Shown piece by piece: positions 44,894 through 54,662 of a DNA stretch of 64,000 bases. The position numbers and the translations under genes are program-made. The number at the start of each line of letters is the position of its first letter. Position 1 is the first letter of the stretch. Source of the stretch: an uncultured archaeon (GTDB lineage: Archaea > Thermoproteota > Bathyarchaeia > 40CM-2-53-6 > CALIRQ01); the NCBI GenBank assembly GCA_938042195.1, contig CALIRQ010000004.1:59978-123977 (forward strand), in the 5' to 3' direction. A model generated the notes under the pieces. That model searched no databases, was not told the origin of the DNA, and worked only from the letters and a program-made list of their open reading frames with translations.

Positions 44894-45475
44894 TCTCCGG
44901 GCTCCCGCTCTCACGGCCCGTACCGGTTATAGGCCTGGTGAGCCGTTACCTCACCAGCAACCTGATCGGACGCGGCCCCATCCTTGGGCAGGCCCGGAAA
45001 GGCATGGTTCCGAGCCCCTTTCGGGAGGGGACCGTTCCAGGCCCCCCTCCCCGCCGGGGATTAGCCCCAGTTTCCCGGGATTATCCCCGTCCCAAGGGTA
45101 GGTTAGCCACGTGTTACTGAGCCGTACGCCGCGCCCTCGCCGTGGCCCGAGGGCGCACGACTCGCATGGCTTAGTCTCACACCGATAGCAGTTGGGTCCG
45201 CCAGGATCAAGCGGAGTTGGGACGATTGAGTCCGGCCGCAATTTTTATCGCTCCAAGCCGGAGCTTGGCGAGGATCGTGGGCCTATCTCGGACCCAAACG
45301 TCCCCCGGGGGTAGGCCCCGGATTTTGTTCGGGCCCTCATAACTATGCCCGCGATCGGAGGTCAACCCTTCATCCAAGGGATTTACCCCATCGTCGGGTT
45401 GACGCCGCCGCCGGGAAGACCGCGGGCGGTTGGGCCTTCCGGCCCTCGAGCACCACCTCTCCCTTATGGGAATCC

Positions 45476-45484
45476 CGATATAAA
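45476..45484 (-). promoter_or_regulatory. rRNA operon promoter (TATA box)
   Basis: The minus strand reads AGGTTTATATC, a strong TATA with a purine-rich BRE-like flank. It predicts a start near 45455 and so a leader of about 240 nt before 16S that contains the processing stem. The region 45219-45519 holds no gene. Confidence 0.65.
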
Positions 45485-45519
45485 CCTTGCCCCGGCTCGC
45501 CGGCGGTTCGGGGAGGGCC

Positions 45520-46794
45520 TTAATAAGAGACGACGCTAGAGAGGGGGGGTCTTCCGAGGACCTTCTCGGCCGCCCTTTCCACGGAATCCCTATGGTCCTC
45601 CGAGGAATATATCCTGATTATGTTCATGAAGGCCCTCAGGACGCTTATGACCCTCGATACCTCGGATAGGCCCTTGGCGATCTTCCCTCCCCCTCTTGCT
45701 CTGAGGAAGAGGGGTATCTCCATGGGGGCCAACTCCATGGCCCGATTGTATGGCACCGATGGCAATGTCGGGACATCTATGTAGACCTCATCCGGCGATA
45801 GGCCCGCCTCTTGGGATATCTCCTCCCTGACCTTGTCCCTGATCCCCTCGTTCGTCAATATGCTCGATACGAGCTCCTCCTCCGCGAAGAAGGTCCTCTC
45901 ATATGCGCATTTCAGGAGCCTGCGGCGCTTCAAATCCCCCATTATCGGAGCCGATGCCTCGCATTTGCAAAGGGCCGCCCATATGGAGGCATCGTCCGCC
46001 TCCAAGTAATTCTCCAAGCCCCTAAGCCCCATCAACCCCATCTCATCCTTCGCCAATTCCAAGGCCTTCAGGAGCATCAATTGGGCGGCCCTAGAGGTCT
46101 TATGGAAGTATATCGCCCTGAAGGATTCGAGCCTCGCCAATATGAACGCCTCGAGCGCTGGGAGGGCCGTGAGGTCAACGCTCAGCTTATCGTCCAAGAC
46201 ATCCATGGTGTATATCAAGCGGAAGACGTCGAAATGGCCGTATCCGGCACCCGTGTGATAGGAATCCCTGAGTAAGAAGTCCATCTTATCCACGTCGATC
46301 GAACTCCTTATGATCTGATCCAAGAACCGCTTTTTCGGCTCCCCGAGCCCACCGACCGCGAGCTTGGATATATCCTTCGCATCGAAGCCATGCCCCTCCA
46401 ATACGCCGGCCAACTCGGATTCGGCGATAATCCGCGTGGTCATGGTTTCGTGATTAACGTTAAAATACTTCATCAAGATGGGCTCCAAAAGATGGGAGAA
46501 CGGCGCATGCCCAACGTCGTGGAGGAGGGCCGCCAACCTCACCCTTTGGATCTCGAACTCGCTGAGGCCCACGGGCAGGGATTCGGCCAGGGCCCCAGCG
46601 AGGAACATCGTCCCAAGCGAGTGCTCGAACCTGGTGTGGTTCGCGGCTGGGTAGACGTATTCAGCGCCGGATAGTTGCCTGATCCTCCTGAGCCTCTGCA
46701 TCGGTAAGCTATCGATCACGTCCCTTTCCACATCGGTGATCCTGATGTACCCGTAAATTGGATCCTTTATGAAGCTCCAATAAACCCTGCCCAT
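45520..46794 (-). CDS. HD-domain phosphohydrolase (dNTPase/SAMHD1-like)
   Basis: The 424-residue protein begins with FIKDPIYGYIRITDVERDVIDSLPMQRLRRIRQLSGAEYVYPAANHTRFEHSLGT and has the HD motif in AALLHDVGHAPFSHLLEP. The later DVDKMDFLLRDSYHTGAGYG is also typical. These are hallmarks of archaeal HD proteins related to dGTP triphosphohydrolase and SAMHD1. Substrate is presumed nucleotide triphosphates. It lies back from the rRNA promoter on the same strand. Confidence 0.88.
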   Translation of the reverse strand: MGRVYWSFIKDPIYGYIRITDVERDVIDSLPMQRLRRIRQLSGAEYVYPAANHTRFEHSLGTMFLAGALAESLPVGLSEFEIQRVRLAALLHDVGHAPFSHLLEPILMKYFNVNHETMTTRIIAESELAGVLEGHGFDAKDISKLAVGGLGEPKKRFLDQIIRSSIDVDKMDFLLRDSYHTGAGYGHFDVFRLIYTMDVLDDKLSVDLTALPALEAFILARLESFRAIYFHKTSRAAQLMLLKALELAKDEMGLMGLRGLENYLEADDASIWAALCKCEASAPIMGDLKRRRLLKCAYERTFFAEEELVSSILTNEGIRDKVREEISQEAGLSPDEVYIDVPTLPSVPYNRAMELAPMEIPLFLRARGGGKIAKGLSEVSRVISVLRAFMNIIRIYSSEDHRDSVERAAEKVLGRPPLSSVVSY

Positions 46795-46868
46795 ATCCGC
46801 CCGCCCCGGGGAATCCCCTGAAGGTCGATTTAGGTAATTGGGGGATTAAAACATGCCCTCAAAGGCCT

Positions 46869-47675
46869 TCAACGCTCGAGGAGCGCCGAGTAGAGCTCCG
46901 GCCGCCTATGGGATCGCCAAGGGATCGATCCCCCAATGGCCTCAACCCTCCCCAAATCCAGATCGGCGCATATAATGCCCTCGCCGATGGGGGCCCTGCT
47001 GAGGACTATCCCCTGCGGGTCGACGATCATCGTTCCGCCAACGAACCCCTCCCCGGCTTGGCAGGAGCCCACCGTGAATATGCCGTTCTCAATCGCCCTA
47101 GCCCTTAGCAGGACCTCCCACTGCGCCTCCTTGCCCGGGCCGCCGAACCAAGCGGCAGGTACGAAGAGGATCTCGGCCCCCCTCAGCGCCAAGGCCCTGG
47201 GGAGCTCCGGGAACCTAAGGTCGTAGCATATGATCGCGCCCAGCGTCCCGAAATCGGCCTTATGGATCATGCCGGGGGATGAGCCGGGCATGATGCCATC
47301 GGACTCCTTGTAGCCGAGGATATCGGCTAGGTGGGCCTTCCTATACTTCTCCAATACGGAACCATCGGGGCCTATCAGGATCGCGGTATTATAGGCCTTA
47401 TCGCCCCCCGATGATTCGAATACAGAGGCGATCGCATAGATGCCGCTCTCCCTCGCGGCCTCCCTGAGCCCGCTCACGAAGGGCCCATCGAGGGGTTCCG
47501 CGATCCTCGGGAAGTTCGCCGGCTCCGTTATCTGGGGCAACCACTCGGGAAGGCAGACGATTTCGGCCCCCAATTCGGCGCCTTTCCTAAGGAACCCCTT
47601 CGCCTTGGCCAAGTTCTCCGCCTTGCTGGCCGCCGAGCGAAATTGAACGGATGCCACCCTCACGATCCTGCCCAT
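46869..47675 (-). CDS. Nitrilase-superfamily carbon-nitrogen hydrolase
   Basis: The 268-residue protein has the Glu-Lys-Cys triad: glutamate in IVCLPEWLPQ, lysine in EKYRKAHLADI, and cysteine in GAIICYDLRFPELPRALALRGAE. The family hydrolyses amides such as omega-amidase or deaminated-glutathione substrates; which one is unknown. Full length. Confidence 0.9.
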   Translation of the reverse strand: MGRIVRVASVQFRSAASKAENLAKAKGFLRKGAELGAEIVCLPEWLPQITEPANFPRIAEPLDGPFVSGLREAARESGIYAIASVFESSGGDKAYNTAILIGPDGSVLEKYRKAHLADILGYKESDGIMPGSSPGMIHKADFGTLGAIICYDLRFPELPRALALRGAEILFVPAAWFGGPGKEAQWEVLLRARAIENGIFTVGSCQAGEGFVGGTMIVDPQGIVLSRAPIGEGIICADLDLGRVEAIGGSIPWRSHRRPELYSALLER

Positions 47676-47771
47676 GGGGCCATCCCAGCGCGAAATGGGG
47701 CTTGTGGGGTTAATATTCCCGGCCCCGCCTTCAGGAGGCTGCGATCCCAGCCAGCCCTCGCATTCTAAAGC

Positions 47772-49385
47772 CTACGGGATCTTCTCCCCGCACTTGGGGC
47801 AGAAGGCCGATCCCTCGGGATATTCGGCGCCGCAATTCGGGCATCGTTTCGCGGCGGTGGCCGGTGCTGCTGGAGGCGTAGGGGCCGGCGCCGGCGCGGG
47901 CGTGGGCTGGGCCCCGCCCTTGGGCCCCCGCCCCCTCAGGGCCAAGGCCGCTATCAGGATCGCCAAAGCGATCAGGACCGCCGCCATCGGGCCCGCAAGG
48001 CCGCCCGGGATCGCCTCCCACCACTCCCTCTTCGGCGGGGCCTCCACCAAGAACGATACCGGGGCGCTCTCCGAGCCCTCCCGGTCCGCATCGCCGGCCC
48101 ACCGGGCCCTAACGATCCAAGCTCCCGCAATATCGGGCTTGAAGGAGTCGGAGAAGGCCCCCGATGCGGATGTGGCGACCTGCTTCGAGAGTTCGAAGCC
48201 ATCGGGCCTGCGATAGAGGAGTTCTATGGTGGTCGCCACCGGTGGCGAGAGCGTTCCAACCACCGAAACCGATTCCCCGACCTTAAGCGAAGTGGGGCTG
48301 GCCGAGAGCGATAGGGAGCTCGCCGCCTTGGCCCTTTCTACGGTGAGGCTGACCGTCGCGGATTGCATCACCCCTCCCCCCTCCCCCCTTATCGTGAGCT
48401 GGTAAGTCCCGGGCGGGGCGGACGCCTCCGTGGAAACGGTAAGGGTCGACGTGAAGGTTGGCGTACCCGATGCCGGGCTGAAGGAGTACGAGGCATCATC
48501 GGGCAACCCCTCTAGGCTCAGCGATACCGACTGGGCCGTCCCGGAGACGAGCTTCACGGCAACGGTGAACGTCGCCGATTTCCCCGCCCTTACCGACCGC
48601 GATCCCGGGGTCGCCTCGATGGCGAAGTTGAAGGGCGGCGGGGCAGCACCGACTGAAAATGGCAAGGAGGCCATGTTGTTGGCCCTGTTCGGGTCATTGT
48701 ACTGATAGGGCGATGGGTCGATCGTCCAACTGACGACATAGGAGCCCTCCTTGGCCGTCCAAGGCGTCGCGATCTTCAAATTGTACGGGAATCCCGTTGG
48801 ACCGGGGTATGACACGGTTAGGGGGATGACCGTCCCGGCGAAGTACATGACCATGCGGACCGTTTGGGGGAACGGCGCTGTTGATGCCAGCGCCCGCATC
48901 CAGACCCCGAAGTAGACCTTGTCGCCCTCCTTCGGCGAAGCCGGTGTTATGTAGGGATTAAAGACCTCCCAGTCGGTCGTTGGGATCGGGGCCCCAACTA
49001 CCACGTAGACGGTCTTGGCTATGTTGCCCGGGCCGGGGAACGGGATCCCCGAGGGATGGCCCCACAAGTATACCGGGTAGGTGCCGGGCGATTGGGTTGG
49101 GGATACATGCACATACATTATGGAGGAATAGGGCGCATGCAAGTTGTTATGGGAGAACGAAACGGTGAGCCCGAGGGTTGGAGGGGACACCAAGAGTTGT
49201 ATGGTGAAGGGCGTCGCGGGGCCGGTGACTTGGATCCAGAATGTTACGGTCCCCCCTGGGACGGTCGATCTCGATCCGGGAGTGACGAAGAGGTCCCAAG
49301 CATGGGCCGATGGGAGGATCGCGCAGATCGTTCCTAAAAATATTATAACCGTGAGGAATATGCTATGGATTTTATCACGCTTCAT
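47772..49385 (-). CDS. Exported Ig-like repeat protein with C-terminal membrane helix and zinc ribbon
   Basis: From the ATG at 49385 (GGAGA upstream) the 537-residue protein has a signal peptide (FLTVIIFLGTICAILPSAHA). Several beta-sandwich, NEW3/Ig-like domains follow (FTIQLLVSPPTLGLTVSF, FNFAIEATPGSRSVRAGKSATFTVAVKL, SLSLSASPTSLKVGESVSVVGTLS). It ends with a membrane helix (MAAVLIALAILIAALAL), a proline/alanine linker, and a zinc ribbon CPNCGAEYPEGSAFCPKCGEKIP that would face the cytoplasm. The architecture suggests a surface protein with an inside sensor or anchor. No function is known. Confidence 0.75.
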   Translation of the reverse strand: MKRDKIHSIFLTVIIFLGTICAILPSAHAWDLFVTPGSRSTVPGGTVTFWIQVTGPATPFTIQLLVSPPTLGLTVSFSHNNLHAPYSSIMYVHVSPTQSPGTYPVYLWGHPSGIPFPGPGNIAKTVYVVVGAPIPTTDWEVFNPYITPASPKEGDKVYFGVWMRALASTAPFPQTVRMVMYFAGTVIPLTVSYPGPTGFPYNLKIATPWTAKEGSYVVSWTIDPSPYQYNDPNRANNMASLPFSVGAAPPPFNFAIEATPGSRSVRAGKSATFTVAVKLVSGTAQSVSLSLEGLPDDASYSFSPASGTPTFTSTLTVSTEASAPPGTYQLTIRGEGGGVMQSATVSLTVERAKAASSLSLSASPTSLKVGESVSVVGTLSPPVATTIELLYRRPDGFELSKQVATSASGAFSDSFKPDIAGAWIVRARWAGDADREGSESAPVSFLVEAPPKREWWEAIPGGLAGPMAAVLIALAILIAALALRGRGPKGGAQPTPAPAPAPTPPAAPATAAKRCPNCGAEYPEGSAFCPKCGEKIP

Positions 49386-49648
49386 CAAAGCAATCTCCTT
49401 TTTAAAAAGGCGGCACCGAGGATATAAAGGTTTCCGGTAGCTCCCAAGGGCATTGCACAACAATGCCATACAACGAGGCGGGAAGTAATCGAATACCCCC
49501 GTCCTTCATCCATTACCTCTTTATGACATTTTAAACCTTTTGACGCCCCATAATTTCCAAAAAAAGGAGATGGATTGACATGAAACCAAGCCTTTTTTAA
49601 TCGGAGGGTAAAGACATTGAATAAGCTCCGAATGGGACGTCGCCGCGC

Positions 49649-50818
49649 TTGGACTCCACGATCGTATCCCTGGGCGCCGTACTCCTTGCCATACTGATAG
49701 CGCCGTTCATCTCCGAAAAGCTCAGGGTCCCGACGATCGTGGTGGAGGTATTGGCCGGGGTGATCTTGGGGAAATCGCTCCTGGGGATCGTGGGCGGAAT
49801 CCCCATGGAATTCATTTCATACTTCGGGCTGACGTATCTGCTCTTCCTCAGCGGCCTCGAGGCGAACATTTACGATATAAGGGGCGACTATGCGAGGTCC
49901 CTCGGGATCGCTTTGCCCTCGATATTGGTGCCCCTCGCGGCCGGATTCTATTTATCGGGCCTCTTCGGCATCAACCCAGTTTTTTTGGGAGCGATCCTCT
50001 CCGTGACCTCCTTGGGCGAGGTCAATATTTGCGCTAGGGCCGTCCGATGCGATATCGGGCTCCGGAACGCGCTCGTCGGATCGGCCGTCATGGTCGAGGT
50101 TGCCAGCCTTATGCTATTATCCCTCGGCCTCGAGATGGCCATGGGCGCTAGGACGGAGGCGATCGCGACTATCGCCCTATTCGCGCTACTGTTTACATTG
50201 CCGATTTTGGTGAGGCGCTTGAGGCCCGCGCTTCCCTTGGTGGAATGGGCTAGGGATAGGGCCCATTTGGAGCTGGAGGTCAGGATATGCTTCGCCCTCG
50301 TGGCCTTCATGGCCATCCTCTCCGAATACATGAAGGTCCATTTCACGCTGGGCGCCTATATGGCCGGCTTGGTGATATCGGAATTCACCGAAAGCGGCGG
50401 GGAGCTCGAGAGGAAATTGATGGGGTTCGGCTATGGCTTCTTCATCCCATTCTTCTTCGTTTCGATGGGGAGCTCTATGGAGCTCTCGAGTTCGTTTTGG
50501 GCGCCTTGGGGGCTTGAAGCTCTGCTCTTGGTCGCCTCCATCGGGATCCTCAGCAAGGTCGCTGGCGTCGGGATCGCATCCAGGCTCTTGGGCTTCAACC
50601 CCAAGGAGAGCTTGGCGATGGCCTTCCTCCACAGCAGCAGGATGAGCTTGGCCTTGGCCGGCATCGAGTTGGGGAGGGCCACGGGCATAATAAGCGAGCC
50701 GCTCTACTCGGCCCTCATCATCTTCTCCTTGGCATCGATAATGATCGGCCCAACGGTCGGATCCGCCCTGCTGCGGAGCGCCTTCGGGCCCTCCCCCAGG
50801 ACGGTCCCGACCCTTTAG
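49649..50818 (+). CDS. Cation:proton antiporter (CPA2/KefB-NapA type)
   Basis: The 389-residue protein starts at TTG and has about 12 membrane segments with the Na+/H+ exchanger pattern (RVPTIVVEVLAGVILGKSLLG, LTYLLFLSGLEANIYDI, VHFTLGAYMAGLVISE, GFFIPFFFVSMGSS). It should exchange Na+ or K+ for protons. Its 3' end overlaps the convergent KaiC-like gene by 4 nt. Confidence 0.88.
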   Translation: MDSTIVSLGAVLLAILIAPFISEKLRVPTIVVEVLAGVILGKSLLGIVGGIPMEFISYFGLTYLLFLSGLEANIYDIRGDYARSLGIALPSILVPLAAGFYLSGLFGINPVFLGAILSVTSLGEVNICARAVRCDIGLRNALVGSAVMVEVASLMLLSLGLEMAMGARTEAIATIALFALLFTLPILVRRLRPALPLVEWARDRAHLELEVRICFALVAFMAILSEYMKVHFTLGAYMAGLVISEFTESGGELERKLMGFGYGFFIPFFFVSMGSSMELSSSFWAPWGLEALLLVASIGILSKVAGVGIASRLLGFNPKESLAMAFLHSSRMSLALAGIELGRATGIISEPLYSALIIFSLASIMIGPTVGSALLRSAFGPSPRTVPTL

Positions 50819-52218
50819 ACGATCTCAGTGAACAGGCACTTGGGGTAGTTCTTCGATGAATCCCTCTCGAAATGGTATATGCCCGTGCGGGGCTTCACCC
50901 CGTAGATGCATGGGGCGCCATTCAGGGCGACGAGCTTCATATGATAATCCGCGCTCCTCCTTAGGTCCTCGATGAACGAGGTGCCGGGCTTTACGATGCC
51001 GAGCAAAAGATCCCCGTTATATTTCACCTTTGAGAATAGGAGCGCGAGGAGCTTGCGCCCTTCCTGGCCATAGAAGCGATCGATCGCATCCCATCCCACG
51101 TAGACGGCGCATTTTCTGCCATCCCTGCCCTTAAGCCTCCTGAGGGCGCGCAGGATTGCCCTCCAATCCGCGGATGTGTTCCTTCCGCTGAGCCTGAAGG
51201 CGTATGGCTCCAGGGGCCCTTCTCGGACCATCTCCGCGATCCTCGCGTTCTTGTCGAACTCCTCCTCCCCAATGAACTCCATCATGAACGATCTATACGT
51301 CTTGGCGCTCGCGCTCGTGTTCGGAATCGCTAGCAAGCGATTCCCATTGGCTATGAAGTTGAGCCACATGGGGATCCTGATCAGGTTATAGGCCTCGCGC
51401 GGCAAATCCGCGCTTAGTTCCAAAAGGGCGAACGAACCCTCCCGAAACCCCCCGCCGAGCATCGCGTCCAATCCCTCGTTCCCGGTGGAGAACCCGCCCT
51501 TTGGATCCGGTACGGGCTCAAAGGTCCCGCGCTCCCCAACCCGATCCCCAGCGAACGGTGGGATCGCCCTGAATCCCCCCTCCAAGGTGAAGGCCATCCT
51601 GGGCCTTTTTATCCTCCTGCCCCTGAGCTTTATTATCTCCAGCTCCCTGAAGGTGCGGCCTTCGATATCCCCGCGCCTGAGCAGGATGAGGCCATCCGCC
51701 ACGAACTCCTCCATCCCGAAGCCCACCCTCTCGGAGCCTAGGGGAACCTCCACCGTCAGGAGCGTAGTGCAGCCCATCTGCCTAACGACCCTCCCGAAGA
51801 CCGCCTGAAGGAAGGTCCTGAGGCCGTTGGGCTCCATAGATTGGGTCAAAGCGCTCAAGGAATCCACGACGAGCCTCTTGGCCCCGTGGGAGGCCACCTC
51901 TCCCACGATCGCCTCTACCATGGCCGAGGCGCCCTCGCCCCTCATGGGCACGAAATCCAGGATCCTCACCCCGCCCTCCTCGCAGCATTTCCCGAACTTG
52001 GGCCCAAGGGCCGCCGTAAGGGAGGCGGCGCTCTCGGAGAAGGAAACGTAGAGGCCCCTCTCCCCCCATCTCAACCAACCCTCTTGGAGGAACTCTGCGC
52101 TGAACATGGTCTTACCGGTTCCGGGATTGCCGGCCAGAATTATCAAGGAGCCCTTTGGAAAACCCCCTCCGATGCTCTCATCTAGGGCCTCGACTCCCGT
52201 AGGGGTGGATTCGCCCAA
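50815..52218 (-). CDS. KaiC-like RecA-fold ATPase with degenerate second domain
   Basis: The 467-residue protein has two KaiC/RadA-like halves. The first (about 1-240) has Walker A GNPGTGKT, Walker B KRLVVDSLSALTQ and the KaiC-type TGVEALDESIGGGFPKGSLIILAG. The second (about 245-467) begins GNEGLDAMLGGGFREGSFALLELSADLP, where the Walker A lysine/threonine are gone, so it probably does not bind ATP. Such proteins act as archaeal signalling or DNA-associated switches; the partner is unknown. Confidence 0.85.
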   Translation of the reverse strand: MGESTPTGVEALDESIGGGFPKGSLIILAGNPGTGKTMFSAEFLQEGWLRWGERGLYVSFSESAASLTAALGPKFGKCCEEGGVRILDFVPMRGEGASAMVEAIVGEVASHGAKRLVVDSLSALTQSMEPNGLRTFLQAVFGRVVRQMGCTTLLTVEVPLGSERVGFGMEEFVADGLILLRRGDIEGRTFRELEIIKLRGRRIKRPRMAFTLEGGFRAIPPFAGDRVGERGTFEPVPDPKGGFSTGNEGLDAMLGGGFREGSFALLELSADLPREAYNLIRIPMWLNFIANGNRLLAIPNTSASAKTYRSFMMEFIGEEEFDKNARIAEMVREGPLEPYAFRLSGRNTSADWRAILRALRRLKGRDGRKCAVYVGWDAIDRFYGQEGRKLLALLFSKVKYNGDLLLGIVKPGTSFIEDLRRSADYHMKLVALNGAPCIYGVKPRTGIYHFERDSSKNYPKCLFTEIV

Positions 52219-52297
52219 ATGCTCCTGCCACCGAGTGAAGAAGCGATGGATATAAATAAAAATCCTCCTACGGTCCTCATTCGGATCGGGGATTGGA

Positions 52298-52720
52298 TTG
52301 AGCCGGAAGGCCGTGAGCGTTCAATGGATAAGGGACCTCAAGTTCTTGGCTACGAACGAGGAGGGCCAATCCATAGTGATCGATGCCACCGAAAGGGATG
52401 GCAGGATGCTCGGGGTCAGCCCCATGGAGCTAATACTCATGGGCCTCGGGGCGTGCACGGGCATAGACGTCGTCTCCATACTCAGGAAGCAAAAGCAGGA
52501 GCTGATGGGCCTCGAGGTGAACGTCTCCGGGGAGCGGAGGGAGGAACATCCCCGTTATTACGAGCGGATCCATGTGGAGTACGTGGTCAAGGGCAAGGGC
52601 TTGGAGGAGGCGATGGTGGCCAGGGCGATAGAGCTATCGAAGCGGAAGTATTGCTCCGTCGGGGCCATGCTGGCCGAGAAGGCCGAGATAACCAGTAGCT
52701 ATAGGATAGAGGCGGCGTAG
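52298..52720 (+). CDS. OsmC/Ohr-family protein
   Basis: The roughly 140-residue protein has the two OsmC cysteines, in LMGLGACTGIDVVSIL and RKYCSVGAML. OsmC proteins reduce organic hydroperoxides with the two cysteines. TTG at 52298 or GTG at 52313 may be the start. Confidence 0.88.
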   Translation: MSRKAVSVQWIRDLKFLATNEEGQSIVIDATERDGRMLGVSPMELILMGLGACTGIDVVSILRKQKQELMGLEVNVSGERREEHPRYYERIHVEYVVKGKGLEEAMVARAIELSKRKYCSVGAMLAEKAEITSSYRIEAA

Positions 52721-52798
52721 GCCTCCTTCCCCCTGGGCCTCGGCCGATGGGGGCTCTCTGGGACGAAATCCGCCTCAAGGGGATTTCGAGGGCCCGGA

Positions 52799-53983
52799 TC
52801 ATGCTGGGCCATCCGGGCCCCTAATCCTCTTCGCCCGCGTCCCTAAGGCCAGGATCGGTATCCCGGCGAGCGTCAGGAAGGATAGCGCGGGGAAGGCCGC
52901 CTCATATCCCCATAGGTCTATCATCCCGCCGGCCAAGGGGGGCACGATCGCCGACGTCAAGAAGTTCGATGCCACGTATAGGCCCAATAAGGCCCCCCTC
53001 ATGGCCATGGGGACGAGCTCCGTTATGAACGCGTCCTGTATGGCTAGGATCCCGAATATAACGAATCCGTAGAGGATTAGCGCGAGGAGGAGGGCCCATC
53101 CCCAAGATGCCGTTATGGCGCATAGAAGCGCGGCTTGGGCCGCGATGAGGGCCGCGAGGAGCGCTCTCCTCCCGAGGGCGTCGGATAACCTGCCGCATAT
53201 TGGGCCGCCGAATATTCCGGCCACTTGTAGGGCCGAGAACATAAGGGCCGAACTCGCGATATCGAGCCCGCGCTTTTCAACGAAGAACGCGGGGGCGAAG
53301 GCCGTTAGTCCCCTATAGCCCAAAAGATATATCGTGGCGGCCGCCACGAAGGCGAGGGCCGGGCCAAATCCCCGGAACCCCGCCCTGCTCCGAAGGCCCC
53401 CCTTATGGCCCCTTCCCGCGGGCTCCGAGAGGGCCAGTTGCAGGACCAGCGCCATTATGATGCCATAGGCCGATTGGGCGAGGAAGGCGAGCCTCCATCC
53501 ATGGGAGGCCATCAAGGCGCCCGTCAGGAGCGGGGAGGCGAACGCCCCTATGGCCCCGCCGGTTTGGTGATAGCCCATGGCCTCCCCCTTCTTCCTTCCG
53601 AAGAGATCGGAGACGAGCGAGATGCCCGCTGGATGATAGGTCGCCCCTCCCGCCCCGGCCAGCAGGTGCGCCATTAGGAGTTGCCAGAAGCCCTCCGAGA
53701 GTCCCGCCGAGGCCATGCCGGCCGAGGAGGCGAGAAGGCCGGCGACGATGACGCGCTTTCTTCCCACCCCCTCCGCGACATGGCCGAAGGGTATTTGGAG
53801 CAACGCGTAGGAGAGGCCGAAGGCGCCGACCACCAGGCCCGCGGCATAATGGGATAGTCCTAGCTCTGACATCAGGAGCGGGAGGGCCATGGGAGGGACG
53901 AGGAAGTAGAAGTGATTCAGGCCGTGGGATGCGGAGATCGCCGCTAGGGAGCGGGGATCGTCGAGCCCTCCCAATTTTTCCAT
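52799..53983 (-). CDS. Major facilitator superfamily transporter
   Basis: The 394-residue protein has about 12 membrane segments. HVAEGVGRKRVIVAG near residue 68 matches the MFS loop 2-3 motif, and RLSDALGRRALLAALIAAQ near residue 262 is its counterpart in the second half. Substrate unknown. It is convergent with the OsmC gene. Confidence 0.88.
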   Translation of the reverse strand: MEKLGGLDDPRSLAAISASHGLNHFYFLVPPMALPLLMSELGLSHYAAGLVVGAFGLSYALLQIPFGHVAEGVGRKRVIVAGLLASSAGMASAGLSEGFWQLLMAHLLAGAGGATYHPAGISLVSDLFGRKKGEAMGYHQTGGAIGAFASPLLTGALMASHGWRLAFLAQSAYGIIMALVLQLALSEPAGRGHKGGLRSRAGFRGFGPALAFVAAATIYLLGYRGLTAFAPAFFVEKRGLDIASSALMFSALQVAGIFGGPICGRLSDALGRRALLAALIAAQAALLCAITASWGWALLLALILYGFVIFGILAIQDAFITELVPMAMRGALLGLYVASNFLTSAIVPPLAGGMIDLWGYEAAFPALSFLTLAGIPILALGTRAKRIRGPDGPA

Positions 53984-54013
53984 GTTAAATCCCCTTTGGG
54001 CAGGCCCGCCCTC

Positions 54014-54445
54014 TCACGCGCCCCCGAACCCGCGCGAGGACCCCTCCACTCGAACGACCATTACGCCCTCCATCCTCGCGGCCTCGGCCTGCCGCTCATC
54101 TGCGGTCAGGAGCGCCAAGTTCCTATGCTTGGCTATGGCTATGTAGATGGCATCATATATCGTTACATCCCGGCCAAACGCTATCCTGATCGCCTCTTCC
54201 ATATGGACGGATTCGTCCTCGATTATCACGGAATTGCTCATGATCCTTTTCAAAGCGTTCAGCATGAGTTCGGATTCCCTCAGCGATATGGCCCCTTGCT
54301 TGAACCTCTTCCATACGGCATTCGCGACTTCCTTCACGGCGTGATCCGCGGAGACGGTCCCAACCTTTAGGTGCTCGGCGAGATCCCTCCAGCCCTCCTC
54401 CTTCAATACGAACTTGGCCAGCGCGGAGGCATCAATCACTATCAC
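54014..54445 (-). CDS. vapC: VapC PIN-domain toxin
   Basis: The 143-residue PIN protein has its acidic residues in VIDASALAKFVLKEEG, VANAVWKRF and TIYDAIYIAIAKHRNLALLTADERQ. It should be an RNase held by the upstream antitoxin. Its start overlaps vapB by 14 nt. Unlike the pair at 36.6-37.2 kb, it is intact. Confidence 0.9.
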   Translation of the reverse strand: MIVIDASALAKFVLKEEGWRDLAEHLKVGTVSADHAVKEVANAVWKRFKQGAISLRESELMLNALKRIMSNSVIIEDESVHMEEAIRIAFGRDVTIYDAIYIAIAKHRNLALLTADERQAEAARMEGVMVVRVEGSSRGFGGA

Positions 54446-54656
54446 GGCCTTCCCTCACGAGCGCTTTTGCCGTTCCGCTGGGGGCTGGGGGAACGGCCTC
54501 CAAGAGCTTTATGGCCTCCTCAACCGCTTGTATGCGCTCAATCTCCTCAATCTTGGCCATTATCGCCCTCCTGATCTCCTCGGGCCAATTAACGGATCCG
54601 TACTTCTTCATCTTCTCCTTTACGTCCTTCGGGACCTTGACGCTTACAACGGCCAT
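54432..54656 (-). CDS. vapB: VapB-type antitoxin
   Basis: From the ATG at 54656 the 74-residue protein begins MAVVSVKVPKDVKEKMKKYG, a ribbon-helix-helix DNA-binding start, followed by a charged helix (IRRAIMAKIEEIERIQAVEEAIKLLE) to bind the toxin. The frame is open far upstream, but the RHH start and the promoter/operator placed just before 54656 fix this start. Confidence 0.85.
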   Translation of the reverse strand: MAVVSVKVPKDVKEKMKKYGSVNWPEEIRRAIMAKIEEIERIQAVEEAIKLLEAVPPAPSGTAKALVREGRDSD

Positions 54657-54662
54657 TTTGGT

